Source of the DNA: an uncultured Flavobacteriales bacterium
GTDB taxonomy: Bacteria; Bacteroidota; Bacteroidia; Flavobacteriales; Crocinitomicaceae
Direction of reading: 5' to 3'
Assembly: GCA_946479985.1 (NCBI GenBank)
Contig: CAMLIF010000103.1
Span: 1-14,435, forward strand
Length of the DNA stretch: 14,435 nt
Shown: positions 1-7,562 of the stretch, piece after piece
Position numbering within the stretch: position 1 is the stretch's first letter
How the letters are laid out: each line of letters starts with the position of its first letter
Made by a program: the position numbers and the translations under genes
The notes under the pieces: generated by a model
What the model was told of the DNA's origin: nothing
Seen by the model: the letters and a program-made list of their open reading frames with translations, nothing else
Database searches by the model: none

Positions 1-1
1 C

Positions 2-70
2 AATTACCTCGAAGCATTAATGAATCGCAATCAAAGCATTGCCGAGCTCAACTATTATTTTGCCGAGTAA
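2..70 (+). CDS. C-terminal end of an outer-membrane efflux (TolC-like) protein or domain, 5' truncated
   Basis: Only the last 22 codons and a TAA stop are in the window; the reading frame is open to the left edge. The visible tail includes YLEAL, NRNQSIAELNYY and FAE. This resembles the final helix of TolC-family outer-membrane efflux proteins, where residues of the type YLEAL..RNQA..ELNYY are common. In Bacteroidota this domain can be free-standing or fused to the C-terminus of a CusA/CzcA RND pump, and 22 residues cannot tell which. The adaptor gene follows 36 bases after the stop and on the same strand, as expected for a tripartite RND efflux operon. The family call rests on a short tail plus this neighbour. 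Confidence 0.55.
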   Translation, partial: NYLEALMNRNQSIAELNYYFAE

Positions 71-106
71 TAGGTGAACAAAACAATTATTAAACAACTG
101 TTTATC

Positions 107-1225
107 ATGAAAAAGACACTAATATATTCAACCGCAATCTTTCTTTTCGCTTCGTGCGGAGGAAACCCGGAAGAACAGCCCGAATCCGTTCAACAGGAAC
201 AAATGGAGATCACGCTTTCCAATGAACAAGTTAAAAATGCGGGAATCAAAACCGGAAAATCAGAAGAAAAATCGATTGCTTCTGTTTTGAAAATCAACGG
301 TAAAATTGACGTGCCGCCACAAAACACCGTTTCCATCAGTGCGCCACTCGGCGGTTATTTGAGATCCACCAAATTGCTTCCCGGAATGCAGGTGAAGAAA
401 GGCGAAGTGCTTGCTGTAATGGAAGATCAGCAATACATTCAGCTGCAACAGGATTATCTGACTGCAAAATCAAAATTCAGATTAAGTGAAGGCGAATACA
501 ACCGTCAAAAAACGCTGAATCAAACAAAAGCTACAAGCGACAAAGTCTTTGAGCAGATTCGTGCCGAATATGAAATGCAGAACGTGATGGTGAAGTCCCT
601 GGAACAGAAATTAAAACTGATAGGTTTAAACCCGAACAGAATTACGGCCGACAACATTACCAGAACCGTAAGTATCATTTCTCCGATCAGCGGTTTCGTT
701 TCTGCGGTGAATGTCAACATTGGGAAATACCTGGCTCCTTCAGATGTATTGTTTGAGTTAGTGAATCCGCAAGACATTCACTTGTCATTGACCGTTTTTG
801 AGAAGGATGTAAATAACTTGTTTATAGGTCAGAAATTGGTTGCATACACCAACAATGAGCCCGATAAAAAATTCGCATGTACCATTGTCCTTATCAGCAA
901 AAACCTGTCAGATGACCGCTCTACGGTTGTTCATTGCCACTTCGATCAATACGACAAAAACCTCTTACCCGGAATGTATATGAATGCCGAAGTAGATGTA
1001 AAGTCAGCGAATAGTTCTGCTTTGCCCGATGATGCGATAGTTCGCTATGAGAACAAGCAATTTGTTTTTGTGAAAACCGGAACGAATCGTTTTGAAATGC
1101 AGGAAGTAACAGTTGGGAGTTCTGAAAACGGATATACGGCAATCCAAAACCTCGATAAAAATAGCGAGTATGTTCTGAAAGGTGCCTACAATTTACTGAT
1201 GTCTTTGAAGAATACGGAGGATTAA
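107..1225 (+). CDS. RND efflux periplasmic adaptor lipoprotein (CusB/HlyD family)
   Basis: A 372-aa membrane fusion protein that would link an inner-membrane RND pump to an outer-membrane channel for metal or drug export. I chose the ATG at 107 because it gives a clean lipoprotein signal: MKK, a hydrophobic stretch, then the lipobox LFASC with Cys at residue 17. An upstream GTG at 74 would add 11 residues before that signal and is less likely. Residues about 73-106 form the first half of the lipoyl-like barrel-sandwich (SISAPLGGYL, then PGMQVKKGEVL). About 107-172 is the helical hairpin. About 188-220 is the second lipoyl half (ISPISGFVSAVNVNIGKYL). About 221-310 is the beta-barrel, ending near LLPGMYMNAEV, a motif typical of this family. 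The order and length fit CusB-like adaptors. No metal-binding Met/His extension is visible, so the substrate is undecided. It is the last gene of its operon. Confidence 0.9.
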   Translation: MKKTLIYSTAIFLFASCGGNPEEQPESVQQEQMEITLSNEQVKNAGIKTGKSEEKSIASVLKINGKIDVPPQNTVSISAPLGGYLRSTKLLPGMQVKKGEVLAVMEDQQYIQLQQDYLTAKSKFRLSEGEYNRQKTLNQTKATSDKVFEQIRAEYEMQNVMVKSLEQKLKLIGLNPNRITADNITRTVSIISPISGFVSAVNVNIGKYLAPSDVLFELVNPQDIHLSLTVFEKDVNNLFIGQKLVAYTNNEPDKKFACTIVLISKNLSDDRSTVVHCHFDQYDKNLLPGMYMNAEVDVKSANSSALPDDAIVRYENKQFVFVKTGTNRFEMQEVTVGSSENGYTAIQNLDKNSEYVLKGAYNLLMSLKNTED

Positions 1226-1253
1226 TAATTTCAAATCGTTTTAGAATAAAAAG

Positions 1254-1291
1254 ATAACTGTTCACTGATTAGTGGGCAGTTATTATTTTTT
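1254..1291 (+). terminator. Intrinsic terminator of the efflux operon
   Basis: A 13-bp stem (1254-1266 with 1271-1283) closes on a GATT tetraloop. Eleven pairs are Watson-Crick and two are G-U. It is followed by a T-rich run at 1284-1291. It starts 28 bases after the adaptor stop codon, so it should end efflux-operon transcription and isolate it from the cluster that begins at 1728. Confidence 0.88.
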
Positions 1292-1624
1292 GATTTGAAG
1301 TTGAAGCCCCCACCTGTTTGAACAGTTGCTTCGCTGGTGCAGCTTCCTTAAAAGTACTAAAATACTAACCATTTATACATTCTTCCGGAGAACCGCGCAA
1401 ATGAGTTCGAACTCCTGACTCCAAACTATTCATGTATCCAATTTCAGTTGTTTATGCTTTTAATTGACGTGTTTGTGTCATTTTTCCTAAACATCTTTTC
1501 AGAATTTGCTAAGCTTGTTTAAACGTTTCGAATGCGTTGATTACGGGACCAAACGTGAGTGAGGAATCTGAAAAACCAGGCAAGTAGAAACACGACTATT
1601 ATTCAACAAAAACACTGATAAACC
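1292..1624. other. Intergenic region without a recognisable gene
   Basis: I see no convincing coding frame here on either strand. The only structured element is the perfect 12-bp palindrome GAGTTCGAACTC at 1403-1414, which resembles a tRNA T-arm core but has no cloverleaf around it. I found no convincing match to the Bacteroidota promoter pattern (TTG, about 19 bases, then TAnnTTTG), although a promoter for the downstream cluster is expected in or just after this stretch. Confidence 0.6.
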
Positions 1625-1661
1625 ACTATTCGCTGATCTCAGAAAAAGGTCGGAGAATAGT
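1625..1661 (+). promoter_or_regulatory. Imperfect hairpin in the presumed 5' leader of the giant-protein cluster
   Basis: ACTATTC and CTGA on the left arm pair with TCGG and GAATAGT on the right arm. There is one 1x1 mismatch and one G-U pair, around a 13-base A-rich loop. It lies about 65-105 bases before the start codon of the 111-aa gene and directly before a second, perfect hairpin. A leader-RNA role is an inference; no known riboswitch class is recognised. Confidence 0.35.
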
Positions 1662-1669
1662 TTAACGCT

Positions 1670-1690
1670 TTGATGAGTTTTTCTCATCAA
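1670..1690 (+). promoter_or_regulatory. Perfect 8-bp hairpin with a T5 loop, 37 nt before the first cluster gene
   Basis: TTGATGAG (1670-1677) and CTCATCAA (1683-1690) are perfect inverted repeats around TTTTT. The sequence after it is A/T-rich (AATATAAATAATT) but not a T-tract, so it is not a standard terminator. It could be an mRNA-stabilising leader hairpin, an operator-like dyad or an attenuator. The sequence does not decide between these. Confidence 0.45.
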
Positions 1691-1727
1691 AATATAAATA
1701 ATTATTCACTATTTTAAAACGTCTATT

Positions 1728-2063
1728 ATGGCATTACCACTAACACTTCCGGCTTTTATGCTGGATGCAACGTCTTACGTTCAAGTAACAATTTCTCCTG
1801 ACTATTACACAGCTCGTTGTGATTTCTATTCAGGTCCCACTAAAGTGTATTCACTTACACTGATCCAGGTATCACCGCTTCAAAGCCTTCCTGACAACTT
1901 GAAAGTTGGAGATTTCGTGATCGAAAACGGAACAATGCAATTGCAAATTCCTAGCCCGATCCAAACAGGTACGGTGACTTTGAACTGTACGTTTACGGAT
2001 TTGAATGTTACAAAACCTACGCAGCTTAACTCTGTTGTAGCGTCTTGGAATCTAAACCAATAA
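1728..2063 (+). CDS. Small beta-rich protein of unknown function (111 aa), first gene of the cluster
   Basis: I do not recognise a family. The protein is 111 aa, has no signal peptide or membrane segment, and alternates polar and hydrophobic residues as in a beta-sandwich. Its C-terminal part (residues 68-109) contains MQLQIPSPIQTGTV, FTDLNV and VASWNL. These align closely with residues 138-180 of the next protein (MQLTLQIPSSLQPGSV, FSDLNV, IATWNL). The match extends upstream (CDFYSG with VTFYNG, LTLIQVSP with ITITQTAP), so the two share a paralogous domain of about 85-110 residues. The ATG at 1728 follows an A/T-rich leader with two hairpins and no clear Shine-Dalgarno site. A hairpin lies just after its stop. 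A structural or accessory role beside the large proteins is possible but not shown. Confidence 0.75.
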   Translation: MALPLTLPAFMLDATSYVQVTISPDYYTARCDFYSGPTKVYSLTLIQVSPLQSLPDNLKVGDFVIENGTMQLQIPSPIQTGTVTLNCTFTDLNVTKPTQLNSVVASWNLNQ

Positions 2064-2077
2064 TCATTTGTGACTCG

Positions 2078-2109
2078 CTTTTGCCGGGGTAGAAACATTC
2101 CGGCAAAAG
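2078..2109 (+). terminator. Intergenic hairpin after the 111-aa gene; possible partial terminator or attenuator
   Basis: A perfect 10-bp inverted repeat, CTTTTGCCGG (2078-2087) with CCGGCAAAAG (2100-2109), surrounds a 12-base loop and is followed by TTTCACTTTATT. The T-tract is interrupted, so termination is probably incomplete, and the next gene starts 21 bases later. Such an element could give more of the small first protein than of the later giant ones. It also argues against starting the next gene at the GTG at 2070, which lies before the hairpin. Confidence 0.6.
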
Positions 2110-2129
2110 TTTCACTTTATTGTTCACAC

Positions 2130-2672
2130 ATGCAGGGCTTTTTCGAGCGCATACCGTTGATCAGAACACAGTTATTACTGCTAATCTGTATCATTAGTTA
2201 TTCTTCCCGCGGAGAATCACCCGATAGTTATGTGCCCGCTATTTGCCAGCAGGAAGTGGCTCTGATTCGGTTTAAGGAAACAGAACCGGTTCGTTTACCG
2301 GATAAAACAATTCCTGTTAACGGATCAAGACCTGTTACTCTGGTTGCCAGCCCGGACTCTTTAGTTTTCCAGCTTACTCCAGCGCTAACAGTTGTGACCA
2401 AGCCTTTGGGAACTGCGAAAAACAATGCGAGTGTGACATTTTACAACGGATCACTCCTGCTCTACACTATAACGATAACTCAAACTGCTCCTATTGCGGT
2501 TTGTTCATCCGATCTGATACTGGGAACTGCTAAAATTGACAAAGGAATGCAACTCACGTTACAAATTCCTAGCTCACTGCAGCCCGGTTCTGTTTTTTTA
2601 CAGGCTACTTTCAGCGATTTGAATGTTCCCCCAACGAATATCAGCTCAATGATTGCTACCTGGAACTTATGA
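2130..2672 (+). CDS. Beta-domain protein with hydrophobic N-terminus (180 aa), paralogue of the preceding gene product
   Basis: No known family is recognised. From the ATG at 2130 the protein is 180 aa and begins with a basic and aromatic stretch (MQGFFERIPLIRTQ), then LLLLICIISY at residues 15-24 and SSRGES. This looks like a signal peptide or a short membrane anchor. Residues about 68-180 are the same domain as the 111-aa protein upstream, ending in FSDLNV and IATWNL. Residues 30-67 are extra. The frame is also open from a GTG at 2070, but that start would place the inter-gene hairpin inside the coding region and is rejected. The stop is 19 bases before the next start, consistent with one transcript. 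The N-terminal segment could localise this copy to the envelope while the shorter copy stays cytoplasmic; that is an inference. Confidence 0.72.
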   Translation: MQGFFERIPLIRTQLLLLICIISYSSRGESPDSYVPAICQQEVALIRFKETEPVRLPDKTIPVNGSRPVTLVASPDSLVFQLTPALTVVTKPLGTAKNNASVTFYNGSLLLYTITITQTAPIAVCSSDLILGTAKIDKGMQLTLQIPSSLQPGSVFLQATFSDLNVPPTNISSMIATWNL

Positions 2673-2691
2673 CAACTAATAACGCTATGTT

Positions 2692-5600
2692 ATGACCACA
2701 TTCACACAGTTGTATAGCTCTACACTTTATCAAACGACCCCTCAGGCAGATGATGCAGGTTGGTGTGGATATGTATTTAACCCGGCAGGCGGAGTTTCCC
2801 AACCTGAATCCGGAGTTTCTCTGCAAACACTGTTTTCTACCGATTTTCCTTACAGTATTTTTGTCTTCTGCTCAAAAGCACCGGCTGTTACTGACACAGA
2901 TTCTGCAAATACATTTGCCAGCAGCATTATTAAATACCTTGCTCAGCAATATGGTTCCGGTGGAGTATTCACCAATTATGCAATGATTTGGTTAACCGAT
3001 CCAACAACCATAAACAGTAACACGGTTACAGCAGTAACTCTATCCTTCACCTCTTTTTTCAGCGTAATATCACCCCTATCCTATAATCCGAGCCAAAATG
3101 TGGAACTGGCTGTACAAAGCAGCGCTCCATGTTCACTGAACGGTGACCTTTTCAATTTTTTTAATACGGATCTGAATAATCCGAAGCTTTTGCTGACGAC
3201 ACAGTTTGGAACCGTATATCAAAATCCAATTCAGAACATTTATATCCCAACGTACGGTCCTTTAATGGGCTGTCTCGTATATAACTTACAAGTACCTTCG
3301 AGCAATTATAATTTCCCGGCGAACCAGGCTGCATTGAATTATTTTTATCCCGGAAGCAAGGGCAATTTAAGTGCTTTCACCTATCCGATGTTTGATTCTG
3401 ATCAGGCCCATAATGCCGGAAGTTACTATGTGAGCCTCGACCCGAACGATCCGTTAAACACCAACAAAAACACCCAAAATCCGCTGCGCTGTTTTATGGT
3501 CCCAATGACCGCTTTAGCTGCACCAACAACTTTACCTTCCGGATTCACCACAGATACCGGTCTTCAGCTTGGACTTACATCTGTTCTCAACCTGAATCCT
3601 TACCCTGGCACGTCACTGCTCTGGACACCAACCGAGTCTACCGGAATGATTGTTTATGCAGATAATCAACCCAAAGGAACGAGCGGGAATAACTTTGATT
3701 ATGTACCAAGCGGACAGTTCAGCATGAACCTGTGGAACAAAGCGCTTCCTCCTGCCGGTTCTGTTTACAATCTACTTTGCGGACTTTCTGGTATTGAAAC
3801 ATTCAGTTTTCAACCGGCGTCGGCTGATCCCGCAAAGCCGGAGATAGAATTATATACAGGAGACATTCTGTCTTTCTGGCCCGGACACAATGCTTATGCG
3901 CCATCTTATGTTCCACCTTCTTTAGGGGTCAGTCAATCAGGAGTAGCGCTTCTTACCGATGATTATAAAACTTCCTGGATCAGCATTGGAAATGGTGTAT
4001 CGAACAATTCGGGGAATTTCTATTACTCACAACCAACCGGAGCATCACTTTACGCTCCCAATTCAGGTGTTGGAAAAACTGCTCCGGGCTTACTCGGATT
4101 TTTTGAACCGGTTGCCTGTACTTTACACAACGGGGATAATCCCGTGCCCGTTCCGATGACGCCTTACAATTTACTGGAGCTTTCTAACGCCAGTGAGGAA
4201 TCCGATTACAATGATTTTGAGGTAAAAGTGCTTTCAACCGACCGCAAAACAGAACTTGAACCAACTGTTCAGAAAAACGCATATAAAAGCCGCTCGGCAC
4301 GAAAACAAATGCTGAAAGGTGCAGCATCAGATACACTGGTCACTTCAACTTCTCCACAAGGATTGCTTGTTGAGGTAGATACCACCAGTAATGAATGGAC
4401 AGAATTGGTACTGGCAAAAAATACCAACGTCAACAAAGAAGGTAATCCTCCCATAACAATGGAATTCCTGAACCTGAATTCTACACTGCAATCTGCTTTT
4501 CAAACCAATCAGCAGTTTTTGGTTGTTTCCTGGAATAAGCCGTTAACAGATGGAGGAACGGACTACATTTTATATGGAACAGATGGAAGCGCTTCGAATT
4601 TCCTCAATGAAATGGTCATTGAAGGATGGCCATTTTTGGCAAATGTTCCTACAACTGATCCCAATGGTGTTTTCACCAACGTACTTATTTTCAAGTTTTG
4701 TGACGGAAAACTGGTAGACCGTATTTCGGATTCAAGCACCTGGACAAACCCCGAGCTATTCAACAGTATGGATAACGGTAATTTAGGATTACTTCAAAAC
4801 TGGCTTACGGATTATTGCACCACCGCAGAAGGCAAATATGCCGGAGGAGATTCGAACTACTATTATTTTTCAAACATCATCAATGATCCGAACTGGAACG
4901 GAATATTACTGCTCCAGTCGAATATCAGCGTTCAGGATTTTCCGCCGGAATTACAAGGATTGCTTGCGGGAATAGATATGTCGCGCTTTTTCGGGCATCA
5001 CATGGGAATCAATGTGAATATGATTTCAGCGGAAGACGGAACACTTAAAATGTCGCCGGTAAGTTCCTTATTCGGGTTGATCGACTACACGGATGTTGTA
5101 TTCGATCAGTATAACGACAATGTACAGGAATACCTGGAAAATGTTTCTCCGCCTTCAGGTGATTACAATTACAGGGTACTTTCACTGCGCGTACTGTTCG
5201 GAAACTCAGCCATACAGAACTTTAACAGCTACGTACAGCTGGCTATTAACAGTCTTTTCGGATGTAAAGTCGAGACAAGTGGGAATGAGAATATTATCAT
5301 TTTTACGGGCAGTTATGAAAACCAGAACGGTGATCCGAATTACATTTTCAATGAAACCGGGATCAACCTGCTTCCACTGAGCAGCAATGCGCTGAACGGA
5401 ATAGAAATTGTGAAGGCAAGTTTTGTTACCGAGCAGCCTGAGGACGGAGCAACTTCAACCATGGTGAATGTAAAGTTCTCTTTTTGGGGATTCATGAATT
5501 TCAAAGAACAACCGTTCGATCTGTATTCTTTCGGAAGCCCTACACTAAACGAGGCGAATCAATTCCTTCACGGCGATGGTCTCTCCTATTCCAACATGGC

Positions 5601-6228
5601 AATCAACATGAGTTTTGCGCTTCAAACTTCGTCGATACAGTTCTTTACTTTTGATGTGAGTCAAATGTCGTTTGACCTGGGGCAGAGTAAACCGAGAGCG
5701 GGAAGTTTATACTCCCATTTCCCGCTGCAGCTTACCGGAATTTTGACAGGCGACACCAACAGTCAGCCTTCTTCTCAGGGATATATTCCTTTACCGGTTA
5801 CAGGAATGACCTCGAGCAGTTCGTGGGCAGGAACATGGTATGGTTTGGTATTCAATCTGAACATGGGAACAATGGGCGATCTGACAAATAGTTTGGGTTT
5901 CAATAGTACCATGCTAATGGTTTGGACTGCAGGTGCAAACGGACAATTGGGCGCAATGCTCCAGCTACCGGGATTGAGTACACAGTCAAAAACGCTGAGT
6001 TTACAAAGTGTCTTGAACTTAAACATCGGAAATCTCCAGCTACAGTCGGCAGAAAATCAGGACGGGACATCCGCTTACCTGATGATGATGAACCAGATCA
6101 CACTCAAATTCTTATCCTTTAGCTTTCCTCCTTCGGGAGCCGTTAACTTTTATTTATTCGGGGATCCGGATGCCGATGCGCAACCTTCAAGTTTGGGCTG
6201 GTACCTCGGATACCAGGCAGACAGTTAA
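2692..6228 (+). CDS. Large beta-rich protein of unknown function (1178 aa)
   Basis: This complete ORF has no signal peptide, membrane helix, coiled coil or catalytic motif that I recognise. Composition is rich in S, T, N, G, P and aromatic residues, as in extended beta structures. It appears bipartite. An N-terminal half (about 1-495) contains many Tyr, Asn and Pro residues (for example YYVSLDPNDPLN and SFWPGHNAY). A charged linker (about 497-548) carries a basic cluster, YKSRSARKQMLKG, at 530-542. A C-terminal half (about 550-1178) follows. The C-terminal half contains WNGILLL at Trp735, FFGHHMGINVN, FPLQLTGILTG, WYGLVFNL at Trp1049 and the ending LGWYLGYQ. Its W-start blocks loosely resemble the repeat units of the giant protein downstream, which may indicate a shared fold. 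Uncharacterised giant proteins in bacteria and fungi have similar texture, but I cannot name a family. It is separated by 19 and 50 bases from its neighbours, so it is probably co-transcribed with them. Confidence 0.8.
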   Translation: MTTFTQLYSSTLYQTTPQADDAGWCGYVFNPAGGVSQPESGVSLQTLFSTDFPYSIFVFCSKAPAVTDTDSANTFASSIIKYLAQQYGSGGVFTNYAMIWLTDPTTINSNTVTAVTLSFTSFFSVISPLSYNPSQNVELAVQSSAPCSLNGDLFNFFNTDLNNPKLLLTTQFGTVYQNPIQNIYIPTYGPLMGCLVYNLQVPSSNYNFPANQAALNYFYPGSKGNLSAFTYPMFDSDQAHNAGSYYVSLDPNDPLNTNKNTQNPLRCFMVPMTALAAPTTLPSGFTTDTGLQLGLTSVLNLNPYPGTSLLWTPTESTGMIVYADNQPKGTSGNNFDYVPSGQFSMNLWNKALPPAGSVYNLLCGLSGIETFSFQPASADPAKPEIELYTGDILSFWPGHNAYAPSYVPPSLGVSQSGVALLTDDYKTSWISIGNGVSNNSGNFYYSQPTGASLYAPNSGVGKTAPGLLGFFEPVACTLHNGDNPVPVPMTPYNLLELSNASEESDYNDFEVKVLSTDRKTELEPTVQKNAYKSRSARKQMLKGAASDTLVTSTSPQGLLVEVDTTSNEWTELVLAKNTNVNKEGNPPITMEFLNLNSTLQSAFQTNQQFLVVSWNKPLTDGGTDYILYGTDGSASNFLNEMVIEGWPFLANVPTTDPNGVFTNVLIFKFCDGKLVDRISDSSTWTNPELFNSMDNGNLGLLQNWLTDYCTTAEGKYAGGDSNYYYFSNIINDPNWNGILLLQSNISVQDFPPELQGLLAGIDMSRFFGHHMGINVNMISAEDGTLKMSPVSSLFGLIDYTDVVFDQYNDNVQEYLENVSPPSGDYNYRVLSLRVLFGNSAIQNFNSYVQLAINSLFGCKVETSGNENIIIFTGSYENQNGDPNYIFNETGINLLPLSSNALNGIEIVKASFVTEQPEDGATSTMVNVKFSFWGFMNFKEQPFDLYSFGSPTLNEANQFLHGDGLSYSNMAINMSFALQTSSIQFFTFDVSQMSFDLGQSKPRAGSLYSHFPLQLTGILTGDTNSQPSSQGYIPLPVTGMTSSSSWAGTWYGLVFNLNMGTMGDLTNSLGFNSTMLMVWTAGANGQLGAMLQLPGLSTQSKTLSLQSVLNLNIGNLQLQSAENQDGTSAYLMMMNQITLKFLSFSFPPSGAVNFYLFGDPDADAQPSSLGWYLGYQADS

Positions 6229-6278
6229 GCCTGTATCTAGTATTCACAGCATTATTCACTCACATTCACTACAACATT

Positions 6279-7544
6279 ATGAAAACAACACTACTTTCAC
6301 TGGCAGGTTCTCTCCTACTGTGTTTTACGCTCTCTTCACAGGTGCCCCGCTTAGAAATCCATCACATTGGTGCTGGCGACGGAGATGCTACGCTGATTAT
6401 TGCGATAGATAGTGTTGATGCACTGAATATTGTAGGAAAGAAGTACCTGGATACGGCGATTATTCTCATTGACGGACAGCGATCCGGTGGTGGAAAAGAG
6501 GTCTGGCGCTATGTTCGCGATACTGTGAATGCGCTTTCTCCAAAACTGAAGCGAATCGATTACATCGTTGTTTCACATTTACACATCGATCATTACGGAG
6601 GTGTTCCCTACATTATTTCGCAGGCGAAACAAAATGGCTGGAATATTCGAAAAGTACTTGATCGCCAAAGTGCAGATTATTCCGATTTTCAAAACGGTTT
6701 AACCGTTCCCGACTCATGTTATGACAGTCTGAGTGCACCAAATCCGGATGCAGCAAGCTTCAAACGCTACCAGGATACATTGAAAAAGTACAAACTAACA
6801 CCGACTTTCGCGCCTTTACCTGCGAATGATCTGTTCAGCGTTTTTAATTTTGATGATATTAAGATGTTCTGTGTTGTTTCCTGCGGATTAACGTTTGCTT
6901 TGAATCCTGATCCCACAGTTGCAGACACCTGTTTTCTTCCAATAGTTAATGCTTCGGGAAAAAACTATTACAAGCCGCGAAGCGAGAATGACCTATCAAT
7001 CGGATGGCTGATTGATTTCCAGGGATTCCATTATCTGACACTCGGGGATCTGGGCGGAGTTGCAGGTGGATATACAGACGGGGAAACGCCTGTAACCAAA
7101 TGGCTGCTTCAAACATTTGACTCTCCCGAATATCATATCTGTGCGAACAAGGTCAGTCATCACGGAAGCAGGGAAAGTACCAGTAAATGGTTTGCCGACA
7201 CCAATAATTTTACCGCTTCGGTATTTCCAGCTTCCCTAAGAAGTTACGGTACTTCACAGCACGCTCTTCCGACTCAAACAGCTATTGAGAACCTTAAAAA
7301 CACGGGGAAAGATACATTGTTGTACACTTTTGTTCCGCAAAATCCGCAGACATTGTCGAGCTACTGGAAAAAAAACAATTTGGATTATTACAATGACGTA
7401 ATTATCAAAATCATTGGTGAACCTGGTTTTGACGATATAACCATGAAGATCATTCAACGCAAAAAAAACAAGCAGAGCGTGTATTTGTCTCCGGCAACTG
7501 TCCTACCGATCATTTGTACCAAAGGTCATGATTGGGCCGAATAA
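6279..7544 (+). CDS. Exported metallo-beta-lactamase-fold hydrolase, ComEC hydrolase-domain-like (copy 1, 421 aa)
   Basis: The N-terminus is a Sec-type signal peptide (MKTTLLSLAGSLLLCF, cleavage likely near LSSQ at residues 18-21), so the enzyme should act in the periplasm or outside the cell. IHHIGAGDGDATLI (27-40) matches the VGQGD-type start of ComEC/Rec2 hydrolase domains. The metal motif HxHxDH is intact: His100, His102, Asp104 and His105, followed by YGG. SENDLSIGWLI (235-245), LTLGDLGG with Asp257, and VSHHGS with His294 and His295 complete the set expected of a ComEC-like MBL protein. There are no transmembrane competence segments, so it is not ComEC itself. Known relatives include nucleases and phosphodiesterases, but the substrate here is unknown. 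It lies 50 bases after the 1178-aa gene and 18 bases before a close paralogue. Confidence 0.88.
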   Translation: MKTTLLSLAGSLLLCFTLSSQVPRLEIHHIGAGDGDATLIIAIDSVDALNIVGKKYLDTAIILIDGQRSGGGKEVWRYVRDTVNALSPKLKRIDYIVVSHLHIDHYGGVPYIISQAKQNGWNIRKVLDRQSADYSDFQNGLTVPDSCYDSLSAPNPDAASFKRYQDTLKKYKLTPTFAPLPANDLFSVFNFDDIKMFCVVSCGLTFALNPDPTVADTCFLPIVNASGKNYYKPRSENDLSIGWLIDFQGFHYLTLGDLGGVAGGYTDGETPVTKWLLQTFDSPEYHICANKVSHHGSRESTSKWFADTNNFTASVFPASLRSYGTSQHALPTQTAIENLKNTGKDTLLYTFVPQNPQTLSSYWKKNNLDYYNDVIIKIIGEPGFDDITMKIIQRKKNKQSVYLSPATVLPIICTKGHDWAE

Positions 7545-7562
7545 TTTTTAAAACATATTCAC

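Noticed and set aside
74..106. GTG start for the efflux adaptor, adding 11 residues
   Set aside because: The ATG at 107 starts a textbook lipoprotein signal (MKK, hydrophobic core, LFASC); the longer form would bury it behind extra residues.
1375..1440. Possible tRNA gene or fragment around GAGTTCGAACTC
   Set aside because: No acceptor stem, anticodon arm or D-arm can be drawn on either strand around the T-arm-like palindrome.
1292..1727. CRISPR array, insertion sequence or integrase remnants in the large gap
   Set aside because: There are no spaced direct repeats, terminal inverted repeats or transposase-like frames.
2070..2129. GTG start for the 180-aa protein, making it 200 aa
   Set aside because: The extra codons would be read through the perfect inter-gene hairpin, and the ATG at 2130 gives a signal-like N-terminus.
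2687..2695. Two-codon mini-ORF (ATG TTA TGA) whose stop overlaps the start of the 1178-aa gene
   Set aside because: Start-stop overlaps can couple translation, but a two-codon frame in A/T-rich sequence is expected by chance and nothing else supports it.
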